64,000 bases of DNA from Paragonimus skrjabini miyazakii (GCA_014338405.1 JTDE01002417.1:1-64000), one strand, 5' to 3'. Shown: positions 37,090 to 49,779, numbered from the stretch's first letter. Numbers and translations are program-made. The notes: generated from the letters alone by a model not told the origin.

Positions 37090-40000
37090 CATACACGCCT
37101 TTCACTCTTACCAACGTGGTAAGTCAACTGTTGCGTCATTGGCATTGTTCAGTGTCATAGGGTTGTTTTATTTGAATTCAGATCACTTCTTCGGTCCATT
37201 TGTCATCGGTATTCGATTCACCGGCATTATAAAACGCGTGTTATTTCCTTTCTAATCCGCAAGATGACATTTTCAGAATTACGTAACCTGCAGGAAATAT
37301 TACCTTTATGTTCAATGGTATCATGGGGTTTTTACTGGTTCACTTAAACCACCTTAACCGAACCCAGTTACTGTTAGTGAACGAACGGTTAAAATGGCAA
37401 ATAATTAGAACAATAAGTATTTCATGAATTCCCCACAAGTTACATTAGTTCCTAGACCTATACCGAAATAGTCTATCCCGTGACAACTCCAATGTTATCG
37501 TGGACGTTAACTAACTTCAGGTATATGTGTGTGATAAGCAGATCATATATTACGCAGTGAATGACATAGCCCCAACAACACGGGTGGCCTTGACGAAAAC
37601 TTGTTGCTTTTTTGCGAGACCGTGTTTTCAACGCAAACTGACATGGACGTCAATCAACCACGGTCACAAATTCTAACCGTTAAAGAGGCAATTATTGTAA
37701 AACGATAATTATTTTTCATGTAGTAACATAAGTAGCAAATGAATAATTCCATTACCAGCTAGAGATCTATACAAAACACAGTAATTTAAAGGAGGCCCAA
37801 CAAAAGAAGACAGCTGATGTTAAGATAACATTTCGCTTATTGTCATCGATCGTAAAACAAAACGTATATCAGGCCAATAGAGGAAGACAGCGAAAATATG
37901 TAAGACGGCTTATTATTTTGGTTAACTTTAGTGTAAACCTCAACGAATTTCTCAAGGCATTTGTTGGCTATTAAGCTTTTCCTCAGCATCTCTTGTTCTG
38001 GTTGTAGTTCGTTAGAACTGTAATTGCGCCCGCCTCTATGTAACATAGTTTAATCTATGTATCCATTTGTTAGTCCAGGCAACACAGGAGAGCTAGTTAC
38101 GTTGACCGTGATATGCTGTTTTACAAAGAACTAAAAACCATTATATACCATCCACACGTCTAATAATGAGTACATCCCACAAGGCTCCTATGCTCCTCGT
38201 CCTGACCAAGGTGCTAATGGCAGTTTGAGTTGAACTGTGCTGTGATGTTTGAAAGTAAGGCAAAATGAGTAGTTTGACCAGAAATAAAAATACCATCAAG
38301 TTATTCTTTTCCTAATGACGCTTTAGTAATGTTGTCCAAAATTTGTCGCCCAATCCTTCCTAAAACGATGTCCACTAGGTCTAAGCTTACTGGAATGCTT
38401 GTAGCCGAGGTCATATGGCTGGACCGGTCCCTGTGACATGTGACCATAAGTTACGCCCACACACCCATAGCTGGGCGACCTTTACGCGCATGCAACCGCA
38501 ATGACTCAGTCTGCCAACACCACTGCAGCCAATGTCAGGCGTACACGCAAATACAAACGCACGCACATAAACGCGCACTCAAACACAGCAACACACACAA
38601 CAAACCTCAACTCGCCATTAGCCTACGGCACGCGATTGAACCCAGTGTCTTCGCCCGGGCAGACGTGACAACGTGATCATCCACACTTGTGAACCCAACC
38701 TATCTTGGTCTGTTGTGCGCCGATGAAAAAAACAGCTACCACGCTTCATAGCCAAAAGTATTCCCATTCTGTGGATCACTACGTCGACATCTTTAGGCTT
38801 CCATCCAACGCCCCTCTAACATACTGACGGTGTACATTTCTTCATTTTGTCCGAACCCTTGCTGTGAGTGCACTTGTTATATTTGGTCTTTATTTACACT
38901 ACACATTTGTTGCATATCCTCCTGATTTTATTTAGATTTTTAGTTTCAACGACACTACTTACAACATATTGTAAGCCAGCATATGAATACCGATTGCTTC
39001 ACCGAATATTGGTCCGTAGAACAGTCTTTCAATAAGAAACAGGATCTTTTCTTTGGATAATAGAATATCCGTTATACATAGAATCATATTCGACAGCTTT
39101 ACAAAACACAGTGCTCGTGCGTACTTAGAACCAACACCAACAGAATGCATTACTCAGAGATCCACTGAAGTATGTTCTATAGTTTCTACTAATTCAGAAT
39201 AGTCTGTCAGACAGTATGTGGATAACAGGTTTACAAGCATTTATTCGTCACCAGTGTTACCCAAAGAAGTTGCGTCATCAAGCAACAAAGGAGTTGTGAG
39301 AAATGCATCGCTTGACGTCTTTCGAACTGGTTCCAGTGTTGTTATTATGAACAAAGATGATTGTCGCGTGAAAAGGTTCTGGAGGATCGGCGGAAGTACA
39401 AACTAGGCGGTAATATTGAAAATAATAGATTGCTGAGAAATCAAATTGCTTGACAACTCCAGGTAATGCTGTCACAAGATTAAGTATCTGAAACTCACCA
39501 TAGACAGCTGAAGCTAGGTGGCAAGAGTAAAGTCCATCAGGAAATGCACCAGTAATGAACGAGCATATTGCCTGACCATGAGCATGAATGATCCTGCGTA
39601 CCATAATATCGAATCTTAGCTAGTTGACACTTTGTGATCCATCCTCATAGATGTAGCCCCATATCATCTGGGAGATCGCTGAAAGTTGGCCTGGTCAGAA
39701 CCTTCTTTCAAAAGACTGGTGTATTCCTATCTCACATAAGTAGACTAGGAGACTCCATAAGAAGCTCCGGCAGTGGATTGATACTCCGAATTAGTCAATG
39801 AGATTCAAAACAGGATAAACGATATCAGAGAAAATCTTGACAGGATGATATATTTCATTCTGCGAACTTTAAGTAGCACCATGCGATAAATTATCCCAAG
39901 CAAAAATTAGATTCTACTCTAGTTCCAAATAAACAGCTCCGTTTAGCTCAAACCACCAAAAATACAAACGGTTGCATTCTCAAACGCAGTTCTTCCCCTT

Positions 40001-41680
40001 ACATTGTGCATCAATATGCTTACAGTTATAGAGGTAACTCTCTAAGCAGATCACACTGACAAGTATCTCAGTGAATAGCAGGACACATCCCGAAGTCCGT
40101 TTAACAAGGATGACGTAACCATCTCAAACCGTGAAATCAGTGGCTCGAAAACCCATATCGTCAGTTTGAAAACATCTCATAACGACTGGTCACCGTGTTT
40201 ACCTAGTTGATTCTTTCAGATTATTGTTACGAAATCGGACTCTGACCGGTGTACAAAAGTGGTTGAAGAAATTCATATTGTTTCAGTGATCTCGACTGCA
40301 TCGTGCTCGGTTTGAATGTGTGTGTGTCCATTCCATGTCTGTCTCTATTTGTTTGTTGTACATAACCTGCATGTCTTTGTCACTGACGGACATAAACGAA
40401 ATGTTGTCAACTCGTAATACACGTTGTCCTTCACTTGGGATAAAATAGGCATTTAGAACTCCGTTTTGCAAATTTAAGGGCGAGCTTAGGTCTGTGATCC
40501 GATTGGATGCATCAGAGATGAAATCTGATTGGTCAGTTTATCATATTTTGATGTACCTAGCTTTATTGCAAACATTTTGGTGTTTCTGAAGATCCCGGTT
40601 GTGAAAAAGTATAGTGGAGTTTGCAACAATATTTCGCTTTGCCAGTGATAAGCCAAAGCCAATTTCACAACATTATCACGTGAGTAAACATTTATAGTTA
40701 TTATAACAATGATTGTTAGCACAGGTATTAACATTTAAAAGAAATTTCTCAGTAATTCTTAACAACATTGTTAAAATAGCGATGCGTTCACAAGAAATCT
40801 GTGAAATTCATTTTCTTTGATAACAAGCGGAGGGAAGTTTATCGATAGCTGTGCTACTGGCACCATATCTTGACAATTCCAGTATCCGTCTAGCACTACT
40901 TACCAGAGTGGGAGTTGATTTTCATCAGTCCCATTCCGATTGCATCTTACAAATATCGTGAATGACATCAAACACATGAGATTAACTGGTTCCTTCACGT
41001 CATGGTGAAGACACACTTAGGAACACAAACGAACTATCTGTCCAGACGCTAGTGGACCTCAGGCTGATATGACTTATTGCTGTTGCGGAATTCCCCAAGA
41101 ATACAATTCAGATGACTAAAGTCTAAGCAGTCCATGTTTTTCAAAGCTCAACTTCATCTGCGGCTTACTGGTTTGTCGTTCTCTGTAATTACCGGAAACG
41201 TGTTGAAAACCTGGAGTTCGCTCCGGTTACGTGTAACCAATCGGACGAACTGGCTTTGGACCGTAGGTGACGTACTCATAGTCGAACATAGATAGCTTGA
41301 AAATTCAAATTTAAGTTGAAATTTTTTCAAGTCAATTTGGGAGTCTTTCCAAATACCATAGGAATTCGTCAGTTTAGTCCGTACCCGTTTGTGTCAACGG
41401 AATGCTTCTAGCAGGATGACACGTTTGTGAGTAAAACTACTTTTGCTAGTAAACATCAGGTGTAGTTTGCAACAGAACAGAATCAGTACGCAACATCAGA
41501 TGACAGAATGCTCATTTAAGTATCAATTAGAAGTAGTAATACAAGAGAAATTACCTACTGGTAGAAACCGAACCTCCCCGATCACAAACCAAGCTTTCAA
41601 GACTGTTCAAACGAGTGACCACCTTAATTTGCACGATATAATCTTATCTGACGAGCGATAGGGGAGTTTGTTTTTTAAAT
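37090..41680. other. Unassigned non-coding stretch
   Basis: No recognised gene. It includes the CA-rich tract at 38440-38690, listed separately. The 108-codon frame at 39278-39604 (-) is unrecognised. No further copy of the hammerhead repeat or PLE is visible. Confidence 0.4.
38440..38690 (+). repeat. C/A-rich, T-poor low-complexity tract
   Basis: About 250 bp rich in ACAC, CGCA and CACA words on the plus strand, far richer in C than its surroundings. It gives a 78-codon frame (38440-38676) rich in H, T, A and R that is a composition effect. It may be a degenerate microsatellite or part of a retroposed sequence. No family is recognised. Confidence 0.5.
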
Positions 41681-41760
41681 AAAAATTGAACATCACCCAC
41701 AATTGATCACAGCTGTCGCATTCCCATAAACTATCCAGTCGGCCCCTTTCGAACAGCAGA

Positions 41761-41806
41761 AACATTAGACTCGAGTTTCGCTCTCATTAGAGCTCGTCAG
41801 TAGTGC
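41761..41806 (-). ncRNA. Hammerhead ribozyme in copy B1, complete core
   Basis: On the minus strand the order is GCACTA (helix I 5'), CTGACGA (core), GCTCT-AATG-AGAGC (perfect 5-bp helix II), GAAAC, TCGA, GTC, then TAATGT (helix I 3'). All invariant positions are present. Helix I has one C-A mismatch. Helix III is only ACT/AGT with almost no loop and is self-complementary (CTCGAG), a feature of minimal hammerheads that work better as dimers. The predicted cut is between 41768 and 41767. Confidence 0.85.
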
Positions 41807-41823
41807 ATATCATCGCCACTGCC

Positions 41824-41878
41824 GGGACCAGAACACGGCCACGCTGCTCATGAGGCAACCGTATTTACCACTACGCCA
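41824..41878 (-). promoter_or_regulatory. tRNA-like pol III A and B boxes, copy B1
   Basis: A box TGGCGTAGTGG at 41878-41868 and B box GTTCTGGTCCC at 41834-41824, both close to the tRNA internal promoter consensus and spaced as in tRNA genes. Equivalent pairs occur in copies A2, B2, C2 and D. They are expected to drive RNA polymerase III transcription through the hammerhead. Confidence 0.6.
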
Positions 41879-42028
41879 TTGACCTCACGTTAGGCACGAC
41901 CGACTTATCATATGTGAACGCTCAACCACTTTCGCTTGTGAGTAATGATCAGGTTGCCCGATCGTCTCGAAATGGAGACACAGTAACTGTCCTGCTAACT
42001 CCAATCGATAACCCCGCGATTAGGACTT

Positions 42029-42070
42029 CCTAGACAGGTCGAGATCTCCGATCTCATTGAACCTGCTAGG
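42029..42070. other. Conserved long hairpin in the hammerhead SINE body
   Basis: Three paired blocks in register: CCTAG with CTAGG, CAGGT with ACCTG, and GAGATC with GATCTC, around a short loop. The same hairpin is recognisable with changes in copy C1 (about 60585-60630). It may stabilise a circular or linear RNA. Inferred from sequence symmetry only. Confidence 0.6.
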
Positions 42071-42115
42071 CGATATTTTAGATTACTGATGAGTAGTCGG
42101 GGATTTGGTCAACTT

Positions 42116-42448
42116 CAAGTTGAACATCACCCAAAACTGATCGCAGCTGTCGCATTCCCATAGACTTTCCAATCGGCCCCTTTCGAATAGGAGAAACACT
42201 AGACTCGAGTTTCGCTCTCATTAGAGCTCGTCAGTAGTGCATATCATCGCCACTGCCGGGACTAGAATTCCGGCCACGCTGTTCATGAGGCAACCGTGCT
42301 GACCAGTGCGCCATTGGCCTAACATTAGTGAAGACGGAATCATCATATGTGAACGGTCAACCAATTTCGCTTGTGAGTAATGATCAGGTTGCGCGATCTT
42401 CTCAAGAGGAGACATAATAAGTGTGATCAATTGTGGATGATGTTCAAT
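42116..42448 (-). mobile_element. Hammerhead SINE, tandem copy B2 (partial)
   Basis: Second unit of the tandem, minus strand. The A box TGGCGCACTGG is at 42313-42303 and the B box ATTCTAGTCCC at 42268-42258. The intact hammerhead is at 42240-42196. The unit is shortened: after about 42418 it jumps to a short GTGATCAATTGTGGATGATG stretch that belongs, inverted, to another copy of the repeat end. That suggests a rearranged junction. Confidence 0.85.
42196..42240 (-). ncRNA. Hammerhead ribozyme in copy B2, best preserved
   Basis: Minus strand: GCACTA, CTGACGA, GCTCT-AATG-AGAGC, GAAAC, TCGA, GTC, TAGTGT. Helix I pairs over six positions, with one G-U at the outer end. Helix II is a perfect 5-bp stem with an AATG loop. 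Every invariant core base is present. The predicted cut is between 42202 and 42201, exactly 434 nt from the equivalent site in copy B1. Confidence 0.9.
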
Positions 42449-42728
42449 CTATAATCTTATCCAATGGAAACAGGAAGTTATTGTAGCAACATAACTCAAA
42501 AAACTGTTCAGCTTTTTATGCACTGAAATGGTTCAAGTTGATTTCGTGCTTTATGAGCAGCAAATTTAATCTGTCAATTTGTGGGTTCTGTGTTTCACTA
42601 TACTTGTTCGAGGAAAATAAAATCGACAATTCAAAAAACTGCAGTTGCGGATTTTAAGACATGTAAACTGGTCAAGTCATTATAATATTCTAAGCCGACG
42701 ACGAAACACTGTGACAGTTGCACGTTAT

Positions 42729-42840
42729 ACGGAATACCTGGAAAGTAAAGAGGACTGTGTGAATAGTGCTAACCAGTGGTCAGCACAAAGCAAGTTGACA
42801 CTGAACATAAAAGCGTAACGTTATGCACATCTACCACTAG
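42729..42840 (+). pseudogene. Short CR1-like RT thumb fragment
   Basis: The plus strand reads YLESKEDCVNSANQW, then SAQSKLTLNIKA, a one-base shift, then NVMHIYH. This matches the thumb segment DLNCLNQWSTENILSFNVNKCNVMH found in the CR1-like remnant at 28540-28600. No other RT blocks are recognisable around it, so it is a small relic. Confidence 0.6.
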
Positions 42841-42849
42841 GACTTTTCA

Positions 42850-45800
42850 GACAATGACAACTTTCTACCCCTTGCCATGTGAGGGTGGGACCTTGGGACG
42901 TCATACCGATATATAGATTAAATTTCGTTACAAACTCAGTGGGTAAACTCGGCAATCACCTCGAACTGACTCGAAAACCTATTGTCCGGATACTTGCAGT
43001 CTGAAAGTTCTTCAGTATGTTTAGCTCAGTAATCCGTCCACGTCTGCCATTTTTGACGATTTAACACTTACTATCCGGTGAAAAGGAACTAGACTAATCG
43101 TAATTGCATCATAGGCAACGTTGGGGGAACACGATGATCAAGCACAAAATTCTCCTCAGGTTTAGTCACCCGGAAACATATTTCATTCAACGTAAAACCA
43201 CGGTCGATGAATGCGGAGTAGAAGAGGTACTATATACGCGTGTAGATATTTGTGGTAAGGTCTGCTTACGTCGAAAAGCACTGTCCTACTAATTTATCAT
43301 TGCCAGAGTGATCGAAAGTTGGAGGAATCTATTAGATTGACAAGTACGTGGCTACCCGGCTAAGATTCACAGTGAACCTCTAAAGAAGCAATTAAGTATG
43401 CGAAAAAATCGAATCAAACCGGTCAACGTTTTGTAACATTTATGTTGGTGCAATTATTTACAGATTACTAAAACAGTTTACAGAGTATGACCGAATATGT
43501 GGTCGGATGCAAATGATAATCGTGTTCTGGTAATTAATACCACTCCGTTCTAACCTTGACACGCCTCACTGAGTTCGACTATACATCTCTACTATGTCAC
43601 TCACGTTTGTGGGGTACCCCATTTTCTATTGTGTCTATTTCACTATACAACTGATATTCTGGTTGCAATTGCTGTTGTTTTTCCTAAGCACATACCGGAA
43701 GTTATGTCAACAAAACACAAAACAATCTCGCAGAATTAATATTCAATGTTTACAGATGACAATGCTTTTTGTTTGTAGTTGAGTGCCGAAATTGAAATTC
43801 GCGTTTTATTTGATTTAGTCCGTTTAAAATCGCAGATATGGTATTTGCATCAGCAAATTAGATGATAAATTATCGGGTGATTTTTAATGTTCATTTTTTG
43901 CACACTTAACAAAAATATTTAAAAAACTTGGCTTATTGATCATTATTGTAAGTAATTGGAGGCGTTTCACCTCTATTGCTTTGATACTGTCCTCATCAAC
44001 CAGTGACCGCACGTACCATTTGTCTACGCACTTGTGCTCTATGTTGATACACAATGCTAATTAACATCCTGGCTATTTTCACTGTCAAAGGTTCAACTTG
44101 TGCTCGGTAGCAGCCATGACAGGACGGTTTAAAACAACAAATATGTTTGCATTATTTTTCGCTACAAATTAACAATCGATAGCCAACTCGAAATTGTTGT
44201 TTGTACCCATCCGATTTTCCGGGAAAAGGTGAAGACCATGTTTCATGTAAGAAATTTGTAATTTCCATCATCGCGGTCACTAAATAAATGTGTGGCGCAC
44301 GCAAAAAAGCGATTATTGTCATTCAGGCAGAATTTGTTAAAGCATTTCCGTCAGGTATATGAATCGAAACTATCCATCAGGGTTGTTTAAGACGCAGGTT
44401 CAGGAAACGTTCTTTTCATCCTTCCTAGTTGTAAAACGTTACCACATCCGAATGGTTAAACACATAGTGGCAAGCTGTCATATATCATCCAATGAGTGAT
44501 TATCACCTAAGCTTATATGTGAATATGACGTGTTAGTTATGGGTCAAAGATGAATGATTGCATGTTCAGCAAAGATTCATTAACTTACGTGTGAAATTTG
44601 GCGCAAAGTTCTAGAGACTATGCTACCACACATAATGTATTGTTACGGAACCACAAACATGGTCTATTCTGCCAAATTCCGGAGACAGCAAAGCTGGAAA
44701 CTCTTCAAATGAAACGCTAAAGCCTGTGAGATCTGCTCAGTAGAAAACGAGATGTTTTGAGAAATATTTTACTGTTAACATAATAAAACTTATTTGATTG
44801 AACGTACTTCAGTCTGTCTAATGTATACTGCACTAAAATTCTATCAATCCTGAAACGATTCCATAAACTTATTCTGAGGGATGTCATCTGTGCTTTTTAG
44901 CCAATGTTTTTTCATGGTTTTGTACAATTTAAAATTTGACTACTTTTCAAGTTGAATTTCATTTCGAAGTAAACTATGTTCACCTGAATTAAATCCTGCA
45001 CAGGTGTTGATTGTGAAAGAAGAACTGCATGGTGCTTTATAAAAGTCAAAGGATGTATCAGATAGTTTGTCAAGATGTGGAATCCAGATTCTGGATATCC
45101 GCGTTTCTAACACCTAATCTCATGTCACTTCCCTTACACGTCCGTTAACTTAAAAATCAACCACTTTACTTGATTGTCCGACCATGTGGACTGAACAAGT
45201 GTTTTGAACTTGTAAATGTTTAATCATATATTTGGTAAAACTTAGAAAAGATAGTACTGTGCACATTCGAGCTTTCGACTAGATTGTAACTACAGACGAG
45301 AAAAACGCCGGGACGCGATAAGTGATCTACTGGTTGAGGCACGACGTCACACCATTTAAGCAGGTTTTCAGTATGAACCGCCCGACAGTCACTGTCTTAG
45401 ATCATCTGGTGGATTCCACATAACAATGAAGTGGAAGGGTAACTGAATCCAAACGCAAGGTTACTGAATTTCTGACATGTCTGCATAATTCACATGGTCG
45501 TGCACTAGCTACACCTGGGCATGCTGTCTCTGTAGCTTGTCCGAATTCAACCGAAACCCAGACCTTCCGCAATTGGGTGTTTTCTAAATTATCAAATCTG
45601 GCGCACTAATTACTGTTACCGCTAATTAAATCCTAATGTGTGGTATTGATGTAGTCCAGCATGATCTGTTTGAGAGATCACGTATGAGCAGCCAATTTTC
45701 TGAATCGTTTGACAGATTCCAGACGACACAAGAGATTGGGTAAGTACCTGAGCACAAATGTGAAACTCTAAGCTTCCGGCGTGACTTCGTAACACAGCTG

Positions 45801-48800
45801 ATTTTCAGATCGACTAGGTGGTGCCTAGAGCAAGGTGTGCATAGGCTTCTCGGCTGATATGTTCTATATCCCGTGGTAACTTATCCATCATGCATTTGAC
45901 TTCCTTGCACAGACCACCATACGTGGATAATGAAAATAGTGCTCCTCAGAATAGTGTTCCTATGTTTTGGCCGGAGTAAGAATATACATGCTTTTTGACG
46001 ATTAAGTAGAACGACATACATTTAACTCTGTAGATTAGTCGAACTGAACATTGTCTGTAAACTAGTCGGAACGTTCTAATTGTTTCGTAAGATGTGCGTG
46101 AATACAAACGTAACTCCGATAGCGGTTATGTTAAACAAACTGGCTTGTATTTGAGCAACGATTATTGAGCGTAGTGTGAAGCAGTTGCTCATATCAGAAA
46201 GCATATTACAAGGAGACAAGCTAGAAAAGAAAAAGGCTTATATGCACAGATTAACACATAGATTGAAAAATGTATAGTGGACTTAACAGAATCAGAAGAG
46301 CGAGTACATAAACAGACAACTCACAACAAATTGTCTGAGTAGTCCTACACAATAATTTCCTAAATCCTTCGTCTTGAAATAGTACTTCCGCCGTTGGCAT
46401 GTACGGTCTGACTTGAATGAGAGGCAGAATGTTGGTGAGCAATGAACTTTCGAACAGATGGTAAGAGGCACGAAAAATGTATTGCTAGTTTGAATAAGTT
46501 CACAAAGATGTAGGCCAGTGATATGGACTGTACGTGAGACATTATTTACTGCGCGCTATAGTATACTTTTTTCTACAACGTTGACAAAAAAGAAGGTGCC
46601 TTGCAAATAGGGAAACAGACTGCTGTCCAATGTTGATGAGTATACAGATTTTTCGTCATATCAACGTTCGCTCAGAGTGAATGTATTTCACATGAATTGT
46701 AGAAGGCTGTGAGATTTGAGAAGTTATTACCGATGAACCTATTTAGAATGGATTATTTGAAGTCTTGTGAATCGATTAATATGTTTACTGTGTGTTGATC
46801 ATGGCGACTTTTGCAAGTGGTTTGTGCCGATCGTTGAATAGCTTACAACGTGTACAACTTTTAACCTGACAACGACTAGTTAATCTAGAACTTCAATCGG
46901 GTCGATAAATAACAATTTGTTTTTCATTCAGACACTTTGGACAAACTGTCTTACGTGGGTTAAAAAGGTGTTTTACGTGAACCACCATAGGAGGTGAAGG
47001 CTACAGGTGCTTCAGATGGTTAGTCAACCGCGTGACCCCACTCGCGTCTATACTCATAGATATCCGTGATTAGGACATAAATTCTCTAGGAAGAACCAGT
47101 ATGCGACTATGAATGATGTCATCCGGACTAAATCAAAAATCACTTTGCATTCCGGCGCACACTAAGAAATACTCTAATTAAGTGACCGAACAGTTTCCTG
47201 CCCGTCGATGTCCGAACTAAAGGTTGTTTCAGTTGGCAGTGAACTCCTTCAAACCTGCCTTGTGAGAAAAACCAAACCACAGTGGCTGTGGCAACTTAAC
47301 ATCCAACTATACGGTCCAACTCACAGTAAAGTTTAGAAGTGAGCTGGAATTCATTCTATTAGTAATTGTAACCGAATCAGTAATGGCCCATCTCGCAACT
47401 TGGTTTACACCTGGCATATCTTGTGCATATCCTTTAGAAAAGTAAAATATATCGAAAAATGAACGTGTTGGAATCATCAGAAGAAGTGAATGGTCTCAGC
47501 GTAGCATTGATGTGACCATGTGTTCTGTAATAATAACATTGTTTGGCCCACATAAACGTCTTAACAAATACGTAAGTAATTTGAATTTACGAAAGAATAA
47601 CTTCCTTATGGTGTGGTAAAGAATGCAGGTTAGTGAAACACAGTAAACCAGTTATCGTAGTGGATGAGCGGTAGCCGTCTGCCCGTGGACACAATATTTG
47701 TAACTACGGAGTCTGAACACATCAACGTCGACTTTAGTACCGGGAGATTGGGGATTTGGATGATTGGCCTAATAATCTTCTGGGGCGTTCACGGCAGTGG
47801 TACTATTAAACAGTTGGCTTACTTACTTACTGAAGCGACAGACATTGTCGAAACCTTCGAAAAATCGGATGTCGCTATTGAACACGGAATTAAAATCGGA
47901 TTGACGTGTGCACCAAAACGATCACCTAATTGTGATGCATTTTTGGCTGCGATAAAGATGGAATTGTCGTGTGATCTCAAAGCAAATGCTTGAGAGTACG
48001 TGTTAAGGATTGTAACACTTCTGAATAACGTGATAGAAAACAACAAAAGCAATTAAGATTGCTAGAGAATGGTCGGATGCTTTCCTGTGAGTGAGTTCTA
48101 CTGACTGAGATACGATACCGTGGCGATGGATGTGGTGATCCGCCGAATGATCGGAAGGCGTTCAAGGAAGTCACGTTGTGGGATCTAGGATCAGACCTTA
48201 CTGCTAAAAGCCTTTCCGGAGATGCGACTTACGATGCTATGTCCCTGCTCGTCATTAGAATGTGCAAGATATTGTTAATCACAATGTTAAGAGCACGAAT
48301 GGTATGGTTCATGACCTTGTTTTCGTAAACCGAATGACATTCGAACAAATCCATACAACCCAAAGGCCGCGAAGGTAGTCTTCTGAGACCAAGGATATTT
48401 GATGGTAGACCCGCTCTTGGTCGATCTACGACAAGGTCGTCTTAACCTTCTGGGTGATCGCAAAATCATTTTTGGGAGAATCTACGTGTTGAAGGTAGCG
48501 GTACTGTTCAGGGCATGATGGTCGTCCATATAAATTTATGTTCGATACGCTATACATAAAAATAATCCAGACTACTTAATGTCTGACAATGGCGATCTCT
48601 CCCACTGAACCCGAGGATACCCATAACATTCTGATGTAGAAAAATACCCAATTAGTGGGGGTTATCAATGCAAATGGCTAGTCTACTGAACGCCGATTAT
48701 CTTGTGTACCGGTTCCCAGCTTACATTCATAAATATTAAGTGGTTTTACGGACCTTAATGTTCCAAACTGGCTTGTTTCGTCTGCAGTCTGCTGGACTAA

Positions 48801-49770
48801 GATATCCTCAGAATTTTACATGTCATACGATTGGTAGAACCTCACCAAGTTCTAGGATTTATCCAGTTGAACAAATTAAGGGATCCAGTGTGTTACTGTG
48901 GATGGAATGTGGAGTTGGTAAATTAATATCATATTGTTGGGGGCAGATTAACTAAACTTTCGTTTCTTATATCAACACCACGGACTATAAATAAACTCCG
49001 TATTGTGAGCAGAATGTTAACATCGGAGACGGAATGACGTCCCAAGTAATAGTTCCAGTTTCACAGAAACATGCTTCTTTCATAGATTACACATGTTTCA
49101 AGGTAGTACCCATTTTCCTGGTCCAGGATACTTTGGCCTATTCCCTCCATAAGGGTAGAATAGCGAAGACTTACATGGCAGCGGACACGTTCGTGAGAGA
49201 ACGGAGTGGTCCTAAGCAAATCACCCATAGATTATCTATAGATAATCTTTACAGATGCACTGTGATTCCGAGGCCGAACGAACAATGGAAGTGTGTCCAA
49301 AAGCTACGGTCAATAGATGACGGCTTCATAAGTTCTTTCTCGGCCGACTCTGATAGGTTTTTCAAAGTGATTGATTAGAATCGGAAGGCCGATACTTTTC
49401 ACCGCATTTCTACATAATTATATGTAAGGTCAGGAGTGATCTCATGAGTTTGAGAAAGTTTGTTTGAACGCACGCCTTACTGCATCCATTCGATGCGAAT
49501 CAACAAAAGTGTACATCACAATGGTTGATTGGTTGTTTACCAACGACATTGAAGTTCATCACTTCTTCAATGTTCTGCTGATTCGGTGAATGAAATCTTG
49601 ACTGAAGACAATAATGTTACAGGTGTAAATCCAATGTTGTTTATTCTATCATACAGAATTGAGACCAGTTGTTGTTAGGGATGCATATTTATAAACTCTT
49701 GTTCAATATTCACAAGTAACTTGTAGCATAAATCTAGACACCTTTCCGGCGTGCACGCAACAGGCTATGA
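42850..49770. other. Unassigned non-coding stretch
   Basis: About 7 kb without a recognised gene. Unplaced frames include 47664-47993 (+, 109 codons) and 49034-49378 (+, 114 codons). The second lies just upstream of the PLE remnant but I see no PLE motif in it. No structured RNA found. Confidence 0.4.
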
Positions 49771-49779
49771 GCTGATACG

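Larger units (their letters stand above)
41686..42115 (-). mobile_element. Hammerhead SINE, tandem copy B1
   Basis: First unit of a tandem pair on the minus strand. In element sense it has an A box, TGGCGTAGTGG (41878-41868), then a B box, GTTCTGGTCCC (41834-41824), then the hammerhead (41806-41761), then the conserved GTTCAA end. The rest of the unit contains a long hairpin at 42029-42070. The next unit begins directly at 42116 with the same end sequence, a period of about 433 bp. It is tRNA-derived in appearance, and the hammerhead makes it analogous to schistosome SM-alpha. Confidence 0.85.

Noticed and set aside
41648..41660. CTGACGAGC just upstream of SINE copy B1
   Set aside because: No GAAA block or helix partners follow; it is not a third ribozyme of the tandem.
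49034..49378. 114-codon frame upstream of PLE copy 4, considered as its N-terminus
   Set aside because: No RT or PLE N-terminal motif could be recognised and it is separated by about 400 bp of closed frames.
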